Shown in pieces: positions 46,125-53,745 of a stretch of DNA of 64,000 bases. Position numbers and translations under genes: made by a program. This stretch comes from Pseudomonas fluorescens (GTDB lineage Bacteria; Pseudomonadota; Gammaproteobacteria; Pseudomonadales; Pseudomonadaceae): the NCBI RefSeq assembly GCF_902497775.2, contig NZ_OZ024668.1, positions 5,812,326 to 5,876,325 of the forward strand, given 5' to 3'. Below the pieces are notes generated by a model. It searched no databases. It saw only the letters and a program-made list of their open reading frames with translations, and was not told the origin of the DNA. Position 1 is the stretch's first letter. Every line of letters begins with the position of its first letter.

Positions 46125-47566
46125 TGCGTTTGTCTGAACTCAAGGGTGCCGGGCGCAGCCCGGACCTGCCGCTGAACATCAGCCTGGCGGACGCCGCTGG
46201 CAGCGCCGAACTGCAATTGCTCAGCCTGCTGCGAGTGCTGCCGGGCCAGCGTTACGTCGGCGCAGGAATCTGGCGTGGCAAGCCGGTACTGGCCAAGTTG
46301 TTGGTCGGCAGCAGCGCCGCCCGGCATTTTCAGCGCGAGCTGGACGGTGCGCGGCTGCTGGCCGCACAAGGCCTGACCACGCCGCTGCTGCTGGCCGATG
46401 GCTTGCGCGAAGGCGAGGGCGGCTGGCTGCTGTTCGAGTTTCTTGAAGGGGCAGTGAGCCTGGCCGATGCCTGGGCCGAAGTCGAAGCCCTGCCGCCGCT
46501 GGCCGATGAACAGCATCTGGTGCTTGGCGAAGCCTTGACTGGCGTGGCGCAGATGCACGCCAAGGGCCTGTGGCAGGATGACCTGCACCTGGACAACCTG
46601 CTGCGCCACAACGGCCAGCTGTATCTGATCGACGGCGCCGGGATCAAGGCTGAAACCCTCGGCCAGCCGCTGTCGCGTCAGCAAGTGCTGCAGAACCTCG
46701 GGGTGCTGTTCGCCCAGTTGCCCAAACGCCTGGAGCCCTTTATCGAAGAGCTGCTGGTGCATTACCTGCTGGCCAATGTCGAGCACGCGCTACCGCTGGA
46801 AGCGCTGCAAAAGCAGATCGACAAGGTCCGTAGCTGGCGCCTGAAGGACTACCTCGACAAGGCCGGGCGCGAGTGCACGCTGTTCAGCGTCGAGCGCGGC
46901 CCGTCGGGCCTGCGGTCAATTCGTCGCAACGAAGTGGCCGCCCTGCTGCCGGTGCTGGAGCAGGCTGATAGCCTGATCGACCAGGGCCACCTGTACAAGA
47001 CCGGCGGCGCCGCCAGTGTGGCCAAGGTCGAGGTCAATGGCCGGCCACTGGTGCTCAAACGCTACAACATCAAGAACACCGCCCACTGGTTCAAGCGCTT
47101 CTGGCGGCCGAGCCGGGCCTGGCATTCGTGGATCGAGGGGCACCGGCTGGAGTTTCTCGGCATCGCCACGCCCAAGCCGCTGGCGGTCCAGGAGCTGCGC
47201 TTCATGGGCTTGCGCAGCCGCGCCTACCTGGTGACCGAGTATGCCGATGGCCCGGACCTGCTGGCCTGCTTCGCGCCGTACGTCGAGTCCGGTGAGGTGC
47301 CAGAAGAGCAACTGCAGGCACTGCAACAGCTGCTCGGTCAGCTGATTCACGAGCGCATCAGCCATGGTGACATGAAAGGCCACAACCTGTTCTGGCAGGA
47401 CGGCCAATGGTCGCTGATCGATCTGGATGCCATGTGTCAGCACGCTACCCAGATGAGCTTCGCCCAGGCATTTGCCCGCGACCGTGCGCGGTTGTTGCGC
47501 AACTGGCACAGTGGCAGTGCGTTGTATAAACGGCTGGATGGGTGTTTGCCGAAGCTGGTGGACTGA
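46124..47566 (+). CDS. Tandem kinase-fold protein, last gene of LPS core operon
   Basis: A 480-residue protein with two kinase-like domains. Domain 1 (about 1-225) has GKPVLAKLLVGSS, catalytic loop LWQDDLHLDNLL and metal Asp in LYLIDGAGIK. Domain 2 (about 270-470) has GRPLVLKRYNIKN, loop ISHGDMKGHNLFW and LIDLDAM. Both seem to keep catalytic residues. This fits the large accessory kinase of the Pseudomonas core cluster (of the P. aeruginosa wapQ/PA5006 type, from memory). It overlaps the preceding gene by one base and ends at a REP-variant hairpin shared with the convergent 57-residue gene. Core heptose phosphorylation is the likely role. Confidence 0.85.
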   Translation: MRLSELKGAGRSPDLPLNISLADAAGSAELQLLSLLRVLPGQRYVGAGIWRGKPVLAKLLVGSSAARHFQRELDGARLLAAQGLTTPLLLADGLREGEGGWLLFEFLEGAVSLADAWAEVEALPPLADEQHLVLGEALTGVAQMHAKGLWQDDLHLDNLLRHNGQLYLIDGAGIKAETLGQPLSRQQVLQNLGVLFAQLPKRLEPFIEELLVHYLLANVEHALPLEALQKQIDKVRSWRLKDYLDKAGRECTLFSVERGPSGLRSIRRNEVAALLPVLEQADSLIDQGHLYKTGGAASVAKVEVNGRPLVLKRYNIKNTAHWFKRFWRPSRAWHSWIEGHRLEFLGIATPKPLAVQELRFMGLRSRAYLVTEYADGPDLLACFAPYVESGEVPEEQLQALQQLLGQLIHERISHGDMKGHNLFWQDGQWSLIDLDAMCQHATQMSFAQAFARDRARLLRNWHSGSALYKRLDGCLPKLVD

Positions 47567-47574
47567 TAGAACCG

Positions 47575-47608
47575 CATCGCGGGGCGACGTCTCGACTTGC
47601 CCCGCGAT
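47575..47608. terminator. REP-variant hairpin between convergent genes
   Basis: ATCGCGGGGC and GCCCCGCGAT arms (10 bp) enclose GACGTCTCGACTT. It lies 8 nt after the kinase stop and 2 nt from the stop of the convergent small gene. The right part is shared with 2650-2676. The position suggests a bidirectional terminator. Confidence 0.75.
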
Positions 47609-47610
47609 AG

Positions 47611-47784
47611 CTATTTCGCCAAGCCGCGCAAACTGTACAGCGCCGGCAAGCCCAGCCCGACCCAGGCCAGTGCATCCCACCAGCCGTCACCGAGCAGCGC
47701 AGCAAACAGTCCCAGCGCACCCAGTAGGGCGATGACTGCCGGCATGCCAAACACGGTCCACAAGCCTGACGTCTTGCGCTTCAT
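47611..47784 (-). CDS. 57-residue membrane protein of the PepSY/siderophore operon
   Basis: A small protein (MKRKTSGLWTVFGMPAVIAL onward) with two hydrophobic helices, about residues 11-31 and 36-52, and a basic N-terminus. Its ATG overlaps the stop of the PepSY gene (ATGA), which argues that it is truly translated. Similar small proteins often follow PepSY-domain genes in iron-uptake operons. The function is unknown; an accessory to the PepSY protein is a reasonable guess. Confidence 0.75.
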   Translation of the reverse strand: MKRKTSGLWTVFGMPAVIALLGALGLFAALLGDGWWDALAWVGLGLPALYSLRGLAK

Positions 47785-48914
47785 TGCACCGTCTCCGCTT
47801 GCGCCGTAGCAATCGGCTTGCTGGCCCGGCGCCGAACCACCCACAGGTACACGCCGCTGCCCAGCACAATGATGGTCAGCACATCCAGCACTGCCCAGAG
47901 GATCTGCATCGGCCGCCCGCCGTAGTCACCGAAGTGCAGTGGCTGCGACAGGCCCATGGCGTCCATGTACCAGGGGCGGTCGCCGATGGCGGTGACTTGC
48001 AGGTTGCTGGCGTCAATCAGCACCGGGGTCAGCAGGTGGGCGGTCAGGTGCGTGCTGCCCTTCATGAACACCGCATAGTGATGCTCGCTGGAGAAACGCG
48101 TGCCGGGGAAGGCGATGAAGTCCGGCTGCATGCCAGGTACGGCGTCGGCAGCGATATCCAGCACACGGCTGACCGGCGCCAGCTCGGTCAGCGGCGGTGC
48201 ATCGCGGTAGGGCGCAACCATTGCCGTCAGGCTTTCGTTACGCCAGGCCGCGATGACCAGGTCCGACAGGGCGCTGATCACCCCGGTCACCCCCACCACC
48301 AGCGCCCAGGTCAGGGTGACGATGCCGATCAGGTTGTGCAGGTCGAGCCAGCGCAGGCGCGTGGACTTGTCGTTGCGCACGCTGGCGAACTTCAGCCGGC
48401 GCATGAACGGCGCATAGAGCACCACGCCGGAGATGATCGCTACCACGAACAACAGGCCCATGAACGCCAGCAGCAGCTTGCCGGGGAGGCCTGCAAACAG
48501 GTCCACGTGCAGGCGCAGCATGGTCATCATGAAACCGCCGTTGGCCGATGGCATTGCCACCGCCTCACCCGTGCGCGCATCGAGCATGAAGGTGTGCGAC
48601 GCGTTCGGCTCGGTGCCGGCGGTAGCCGCCATGATCGCGATCACGCCGTTGCTGTCGTCCTCATCCCAACCGAAGTACTGCATCACTTCGCCGGGGCGAT
48701 GGGCCTGGGCCTTGAGCACCAGTGCCTGCAGGTCGAGCTTGGGCGTGTCGGCCGGCATCTGCCTGAGCTCGGGCGCATCGCCCAGCAGGTGGTCGATCTC
48801 GTGATGAAAGATCAACGGCAAGCCAGTCACTGCCAGCATCAGCAGGAACAGGGTAGAGATCAGGCTGGTCCAGGTGTGGACGAAGGACCAGCGGCGGATG
48901 GTTCGGCTGTTCAT
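47781..48914 (-). CDS. PepSY-associated transmembrane protein (iron uptake)
   Basis: A 377-residue inner-membrane protein of the PepSY_TM (PiuB-like) family. It begins MNSRTIRRWSFVHTWTSLIS with a first helix, has a periplasmic PepSY-type region, a middle pair of helices (GKLLLAFMGLLFVVAIISGV and LIGIVTLTWALVVGVTGV) and a C-terminal helix (LWAVLDVLTIIVLGSGVYLW). The His residues near the helices recall membrane ferric reductases of this group (inference). It lies 8 nt after the TonB receptor and overlaps the small membrane protein gene, so it acts in the same siderophore route. Confidence 0.88.
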   Translation of the reverse strand: MNSRTIRRWSFVHTWTSLISTLFLLMLAVTGLPLIFHHEIDHLLGDAPELRQMPADTPKLDLQALVLKAQAHRPGEVMQYFGWDEDDSNGVIAIMAATAGTEPNASHTFMLDARTGEAVAMPSANGGFMMTMLRLHVDLFAGLPGKLLLAFMGLLFVVAIISGVVLYAPFMRRLKFASVRNDKSTRLRWLDLHNLIGIVTLTWALVVGVTGVISALSDLVIAAWRNESLTAMVAPYRDAPPLTELAPVSRVLDIAADAVPGMQPDFIAFPGTRFSSEHHYAVFMKGSTHLTAHLLTPVLIDASNLQVTAIGDRPWYMDAMGLSQPLHFGDYGGRPMQILWAVLDVLTIIVLGSGVYLWVVRRRASKPIATAQAETVQ

Positions 48915-48922
48915 CCCGGGCC

Positions 48923-51349
48923 TTAGAACTTGTAGTTGACGCTGGCAACGACGTTGCGCTCGTCACCGTAGTAGCACCAGTAGCCGTCGCAGTTGGCCAG
49001 GTAGTCCTTGTTGAACAGGTTCTTGGCTTCGACGGCGACGGTCATGCCTTTGAGTGTGCTGACCTTGCGGCCCAGGTCGTAGTGCACCGACGCGTCGTAG
49101 ACGGTGTAGGAGCCGACATAGCCGAGATCGGTGTTGGTGGTGTTGCCGTAGTTGTCACCGACATAGCGCACGCCACCGCCGACGCCGAAGCCGTCGAGCA
49201 GGCCGTTGTGCCAGGTGTAATCGGCCCACAGGGTCGCCTGATTGCGCGGGATCAGCGCCATGCGGTTGCCTTGCTCGTTGGCCGCACCCTTGAGGATCTC
49301 TGTGTCGGTGTAGCTGTAGGAGCCGATCAGCTTGAGGTTCTCGGTCACCTGGGTGGTGGCTTCCAGCTCAAGGCCGCGGACCTGCAACTGGCCAACTTGC
49401 TGGGTAATGTTGCCTTCAGTGACCTTCACGTTGTCCTGGCGCAAGTCGTACACGGCTGCGGTGTAGAGGTTCTTGCTGCCGACCGGCTGGTACTTGACGC
49501 CGACTTCGTACTGGCGGCCTTCGGTTGGTTTGAACGAATCAGTGGAGGCGACGGCGGCGCCGCTCGTCGGCTGGAACGACTCGGTGTAGGAAATGTACGG
49601 GGTCACGCCGTTGTCGAACACGTAGCTCAGGCCGACGTTGCCGGTGAAGGCTTTGTCGCGCTCGGTGCTGGTGGCGTCGTTCTGGTTGTGGAAGGTGGTG
49701 CCGGTGTGCACCCAGTCTTCGCGCCCGCCCAGGGTCAGGCGCCAGTTGTCGAGGGCAATCTGGTCCTGCACGTAGAAGCCGGTCTGACGGGTTTTCTGGC
49801 CGTAGTCGTACATGGTGAAATACGACACTTTGGAGAAGTCCTGGCCGTACGGCGGGTTGATTACGTTGCCTGGCGGCACGCTGGGGCTCGGGCCGTAATC
49901 CCAGCGGTAATTGGTGTTCGAGCGCTGGTGGTCGAGGCCGATCAGCAGGGTGTGGGTAAAGGCACCGGTCTGGAAGTCGGCCTGGAAGTTGTTGTCGACG
50001 GCGAACTGGCTGATGTCCTCGTTGACGATGCCGGTTTCGCGCGGGACGCTGCCGTCAGGCTGGATGGTGCCGATGTTGTTCGTTGCGACGTTGATGCCCT
50101 GGAACGACAGGTCGCTCTTGGTATAGCGCAGGTTCTGGCGGAACTGCCAGACATCGTTCAGGCGGTGCTCGAAAGCATAGCCCAGGGCGTAGTAGGTGCG
50201 ATCGTAGAACTCCCAGTCCGGGTCACCGAGGTTCTTGTGGTGCGAGATATCGCCGGCCGGCGAGCCCAGCTTGGTGCCCTGCAACGGCAGGAACTGGCCG
50301 CTGATACCGGTATCGTCGCGGGTGAACTGGGTGATGAAGGTCAGGCTGGTGTCTTCATCCATGTTCCAGGTCAGGCTTGGCGCGAGGTTGTAGCGCTTGT
50401 CTGGAACATGATCGGTTGGTGCGCCGCTGTCGCGTACCACGCCGCTGACACGGTAAAGGAACTGGCCGTCGTCATCGATCTTGCCAGTGCTGTCGAAGTT
50501 GATCTGGCGATGGTTGTTGCTGCCAACCTGGGCTTCGACCTGGTGGGCGCTTTCAGCCTGGGGGCGACGGCTGACCATGTCGAGCATGCCGCCGGGCGGG
50601 GTCTGGCCGTAAACCGACGAGGCCGGCCCGCGCAGCACGGCGATGCGCTCCAGGTTCCAGGGTTCGACTTTGGGGTTGGCGAACGAGCCTTTGGGCAGCG
50701 GCAGCCCGTCGAGGAACTGGGTCGGGTCGAAACCGCGCACCCGCAGCCAGTCGGCGCGGGTGTCGGAGCCGTAACCGCTGCTTTGCACGCCAGCGGTGTA
50801 GCGCAGGGCGTCGTTGAGGTTGAGGACCTGGCGGTCGTCCAGCTGCTCGCGGGTGATCACGCTCATCGAGCGCGGTACTTCAACGATCGGCGTGTCGGTC
50901 TTGGTACCGGCGGCGGTGCGGGTGGCGGTAAAGCCAGTAGCAGGTCCCCAGGCGCTTTCATAGTCGCTGCGGGCATTGACGCTGGTTTCCGGCAGGGCCA
51001 GGGTGCCCTCGGGGGTAGCGATCAGGCTATAGGTGCCCGCGCTGCTCTGCTGCAATTGCAGGCCGGTGCCGCGCAAAGCCGCTTGCAGGGCACCGACGCC
51101 GTCGTACTGGCCGTTGACCGGCGCCGAAGTGCGGCCGCTGGCCAGGCTCGGGTCCAGGGCCAGGGCGATACCGGCCTGGCTTGCGATTTGGTTCAGCGTG
51201 GTGGACAGCGGCGCGGCAGGCAGGTTGTAGCTGCGCAGGCTGCCCGATTGCTCGGCGGCGATCAGCGGGCTGCTTGCCAGAGGTGCTGTCAGGGCAATGG
51301 CCACGGCCAGCAGGCTGGGGCGCAGAAAGTTCTCAAAAGCGCGGGACAT
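48923..51349 (-). CDS. TonB-dependent siderophore receptor with signalling domain (FiuA-like)
   Basis: An 808-residue outer-membrane transducer. After a signal peptide (to about residue 32) there is an STN signalling domain (about 40-110, with LPAAPLSTTLNQIASQAGIA), a plug (EVPRSMSVITREQLDDRQ; ERIAVLRGPASSVYGQTPPG) and a beta-barrel ending in the aromatic NYKF. The Cys pair in CDGYWCYYG near the C-terminus is a ferrichrome/ferrioxamine-receptor feature. The STN domain and the adjacent fecR and fecI genes show a cell-surface signalling system. Similarity in order to the P. aeruginosa fiuI-fiuR-fiuA locus suggests ferrichrome as ligand, not proved. Confidence 0.92.
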   Translation of the reverse strand: MSRAFENFLRPSLLAVAIALTAPLASSPLIAAEQSGSLRSYNLPAAPLSTTLNQIASQAGIALALDPSLASGRTSAPVNGQYDGVGALQAALRGTGLQLQQSSAGTYSLIATPEGTLALPETSVNARSDYESAWGPATGFTATRTAAGTKTDTPIVEVPRSMSVITREQLDDRQVLNLNDALRYTAGVQSSGYGSDTRADWLRVRGFDPTQFLDGLPLPKGSFANPKVEPWNLERIAVLRGPASSVYGQTPPGGMLDMVSRRPQAESAHQVEAQVGSNNHRQINFDSTGKIDDDGQFLYRVSGVVRDSGAPTDHVPDKRYNLAPSLTWNMDEDTSLTFITQFTRDDTGISGQFLPLQGTKLGSPAGDISHHKNLGDPDWEFYDRTYYALGYAFEHRLNDVWQFRQNLRYTKSDLSFQGINVATNNIGTIQPDGSVPRETGIVNEDISQFAVDNNFQADFQTGAFTHTLLIGLDHQRSNTNYRWDYGPSPSVPPGNVINPPYGQDFSKVSYFTMYDYGQKTRQTGFYVQDQIALDNWRLTLGGREDWVHTGTTFHNQNDATSTERDKAFTGNVGLSYVFDNGVTPYISYTESFQPTSGAAVASTDSFKPTEGRQYEVGVKYQPVGSKNLYTAAVYDLRQDNVKVTEGNITQQVGQLQVRGLELEATTQVTENLKLIGSYSYTDTEILKGAANEQGNRMALIPRNQATLWADYTWHNGLLDGFGVGGGVRYVGDNYGNTTNTDLGYVGSYTVYDASVHYDLGRKVSTLKGMTVAVEAKNLFNKDYLANCDGYWCYYGDERNVVASVNYKF

Positions 51350-51458
51350 ACAGCGGCTCCTCGACGGAAGTAAGTGCTAACTAGCTTCCTTGCCGAGTGA
51401 GTCTTGAAAAGTGTCAGGGGGTATTGAAAATAATTTAGATTTTTATTGCCCTGGGCGG

Positions 51459-52424
51459 TCAGGGCCTATCGCGCTTAGCCACCACCGTCACCCACCAGGG
51501 CGTGCGCTGCTCGATCTGCACCGGCAACGTCGGCAGCAATGAGGTCAGCGCCAGGTCGGTATCCTTGAGCGGGAAGCTGCCAGTAATGCGCAGCTCAGCC
51601 ACATCCGCAGCAACCCCCAGATGGCCGCTGCGATAACGCCCAAGCTCATCGACCAGATCGGCCAGGCGCACGTTGTCGACCACCAGCATGCCGCGGGTCC
51701 AGGCGTCAGCACCTGGTACGAGGCCATTGATCCGGCCCAGTCGGTCATGGCTCATCAGTACCTGCTGGCCTTCCTTGAGGATTTGCTCATCGCCGCTGTC
51801 TTGCGGGCGGGCGGCAACTGCGGACTGCAAAACGCTCAGGCGCGTGCCCTGGTCTTCGAGCTTGACCAGAAAACGCGTGCCCAGCGCACGCATGCGGCCA
51901 TCTGCGGTGCTGACCACAAACGGGCGATCATCCTTGTGACCGGTCTCGATGGAGATTTCACCTTCGTGCAGGACGATCAGGCGTTCTTTTTCATCAAAAC
52001 GGATATCCACCGCCGAGTGGGTGTTGAGGCTGATCAGGGTGCCGTCGGTGAGGCGCAGCGTTCGTTGTTCGCCGGTGTCGGTACGCTGGTCGGCCAGCCA
52101 GTAGCCCAGCGACTGATGGGCGCTGACCCAGCTTAGCAGGCCAACCACCAGCACCAGGCTGGCCACGCCGCTACCCAGTTTGCGCATCTGCTGGCGCAGT
52201 CCGGCGCGTGATTGCAGTAGGGCCTGGCGGGCCGGGCCGGCCGCGGCGCTGAAGCGCTGGTCGAGCATGCCCAGTTGCATCCAGGCACGGGCGTGTTCTT
52301 CGCTGGCGGCATACCAGCGAGCGAATTCGGCACGTTCGTCGGCGCTGCCATTACCCGAATCCAGGCACAGCTGCCAGGCAATCGCGGCATCCAGCACCCG
52401 CGCTGAAACCGGTTTGCTGTTCAT
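51459..52424 (-). CDS. FecR family sigma factor regulator
   Basis: A 321-residue cytoplasmic-membrane anti-sigma/activator. The N-terminal DUF4880 helix region has AIAWQLCLDSGNGSADERAE and AEEHARAW-like SEEHARAWMQLGML, followed by one transmembrane segment (ASLVLVVGLLSWVSA, about residues 90-105) and a periplasmic FecR domain (QRTLRLTDGTLISLNTHSAV) that contacts the receptor STN domain. The start overlaps the sigma gene stop by ATGA. The signal goes from the loaded receptor through this protein to the ECF sigma factor. Confidence 0.93.
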   Translation of the reverse strand: MNSKPVSARVLDAAIAWQLCLDSGNGSADERAEFARWYAASEEHARAWMQLGMLDQRFSAAAGPARQALLQSRAGLRQQMRKLGSGVASLVLVVGLLSWVSAHQSLGYWLADQRTDTGEQRTLRLTDGTLISLNTHSAVDIRFDEKERLIVLHEGEISIETGHKDDRPFVVSTADGRMRALGTRFLVKLEDQGTRLSVLQSAVAARPQDSGDEQILKEGQQVLMSHDRLGRINGLVPGADAWTRGMLVVDNVRLADLVDELGRYRSGHLGVAADVAELRITGSFPLKDTDLALTSLLPTLPVQIEQRTPWWVTVVAKRDRP

Positions 52425-52939
52425 GTCGGCTCACCGTACAGGGCCACGTAGCACTGGCGCATGCCCTGGGCCAGGTACTGGCGCACCCGCGATATGGACA
52501 CGCCCAGGCGTTCGGCGATCTGGGCATGGCCCAGGCCGTCGAGGCGGTTGTACAGGAAGGCAGCCCGGGCCTTGCTCGACAGCTTGCCGAGCAGGCGGTC
52601 GATAGCCTTGAGGTCTTCGAGGATCAGGTGTTGTTCTTCGGGGGAGGGCTGTTCGGCTTCGGGGATCAGCATCAGCTCGGCCAGGTACGCCTGCTCCAGT
52701 GCCGCGCGGCGAAAATGGTCGAACAGCAGGCCCCTGGCGATCGCCAGGAGGAACGCCCGGGGTTCACGTGGCGCAGGCAATTGTTCGCGCCCGAGCAGGC
52801 GCACGAAGGTGTCCTGGCTCAGGTCTTCGGCACGGTCGGCGCAGGCGATGTTGCGTCGCAGCCAGGCGAGCAGCCAACTGCGATGGTCGCGGTACAGCGT
52901 ACCGACCAGCTCAGTGTGTGGGCTTTGCACAGACGACAA
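52421..52939 (-). CDS. ECF sigma factor, FecI-like
   Basis: A 172-residue iron-starvation sigma factor. Region 2 contains ADRAEDLSQDTFVRLLGRE, and region 4 contains LDGLGHAQIAERLGVSISRV. The best start is TTG at 52939 with GGGGA 6 nt upstream; GTG three codons later is an alternative. It heads the regulatory pair fecI-fecR, and the receptor gene follows after 109 nt that should carry its target promoter. A Fur-box-like sequence lies upstream (52967-52985). Confidence 0.92.
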   Translation of the reverse strand: MSSVQSPHTELVGTLYRDHRSWLLAWLRRNIACADRAEDLSQDTFVRLLGREQLPAPREPRAFLLAIARGLLFDHFRRAALEQAYLAELMLIPEAEQPSPEEQHLILEDLKAIDRLLGKLSSKARAAFLYNRLDGLGHAQIAERLGVSISRVRQYLAQGMRQCYVALYGEPT

Positions 52940-52966
52940 GGCGTTCCCCGGGAAGATGCGTTAACT

Positions 52967-52985
52967 AACGAGAATTATTCGCGAT
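52967..52985 (-). promoter_or_regulatory. Candidate Fur box upstream of the fecI-like gene
   Basis: AACGAGAATTATTCGCGAT contains GAGAATTATT, a good match to half or more of the Fur consensus (GATAATGATAATCATTATC) in this GC-rich setting. It lies 28-46 nt upstream of the sigma factor start, a sensible place for iron repression. Confidence 0.5.
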
Positions 52986-53034
52986 TGTCGCAGAAGCTCC
53001 CCATCAGACGCAATTCACGCTCATCGGATGATGC

Positions 53035-53745
53035 TTAAAAGCCATGACTTTGTTGCCGCCGCCTACGCAGGCGCTGCAGCTGCTGATCGAGCAAGGCCGG
53101 GCTGTCCAGTTGCTGGCGCCGGGCCTGGCTGAACAGGATCAGCGCAAGCTCAGCGGTGACCATGGCATCGGCGCTGGCGTTGTGCCGTTCGGCAGCCTGC
53201 AGGCCGAAGTAGGCGGTCCAGTCATCCAGCCCGGCTTCGCGCAGGGTGATCTGCGGGTTGAGCAGGGGCGCCAGTTCCGCGACATCGAAGAACGGATGCT
53301 GCAGGCGATAGCCGAGATGGTCCTTTAGTGCACGGCTGAGCATGCGTTGATCGAACGGCGCATGAAAGGCCAACAGCGGGCTGTCGCCGATGAAGTCCAT
53401 CAGTTCCAGTAGCGCCTGGGCCGGGTCACAGCCGGCGGCAATGGCGCTGGGCCCCAAGCCGTGGATCAACACACTGGAGGTGAGCTTGTGGTCGCGCTGG
53501 TGCAGGGTGCGCTCGAACTGCTGGCTGAAGTCGATGGCGCCGTCTTCGATCACCACCGCGCCAATCGACAGCACCTGGTCACGGTTGAGGTTGAGGCCGC
53601 TGGTTTCCAGGTCGAGCACCACCCAGCGCTGCTGGCACAGGCTGTGTTCAGCCAGTGCCGCCGGGGCAGTGAGCTGTTGCACGTGCTGGCGCAGGTGCTC
53701 GTCGAGCCGCGGTTGGCTGGGGCGTAGCCAGGCAAACAGGCTCAT
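53035..53745 (-). CDS. DnaQ-like 3'-5' exonuclease
   Basis: A 236-residue DEDDh exonuclease of the PolC/DnaQ-epsilon group. Exo I is VVLDLETSGLNLN, Exo II is LAFHAPFDQRML, and Exo III is ERHNASADAMVTAEL with His and Asp in the family spacing. It is not the replicative dnaQ, which pairs with rnhA. It overlaps the upstream cNMP/CBS gene by ATGA, so the two proteins are made together. The pairing is common in Proteobacteria, but its purpose is unknown. Confidence 0.9.
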   Translation of the reverse strand: MSLFAWLRPSQPRLDEHLRQHVQQLTAPAALAEHSLCQQRWVVLDLETSGLNLNRDQVLSIGAVVIEDGAIDFSQQFERTLHQRDHKLTSSVLIHGLGPSAIAAGCDPAQALLELMDFIGDSPLLAFHAPFDQRMLSRALKDHLGYRLQHPFFDVAELAPLLNPQITLREAGLDDWTAYFGLQAAERHNASADAMVTAELALILFSQARRQQLDSPALLDQQLQRLRRRRQQSHGF

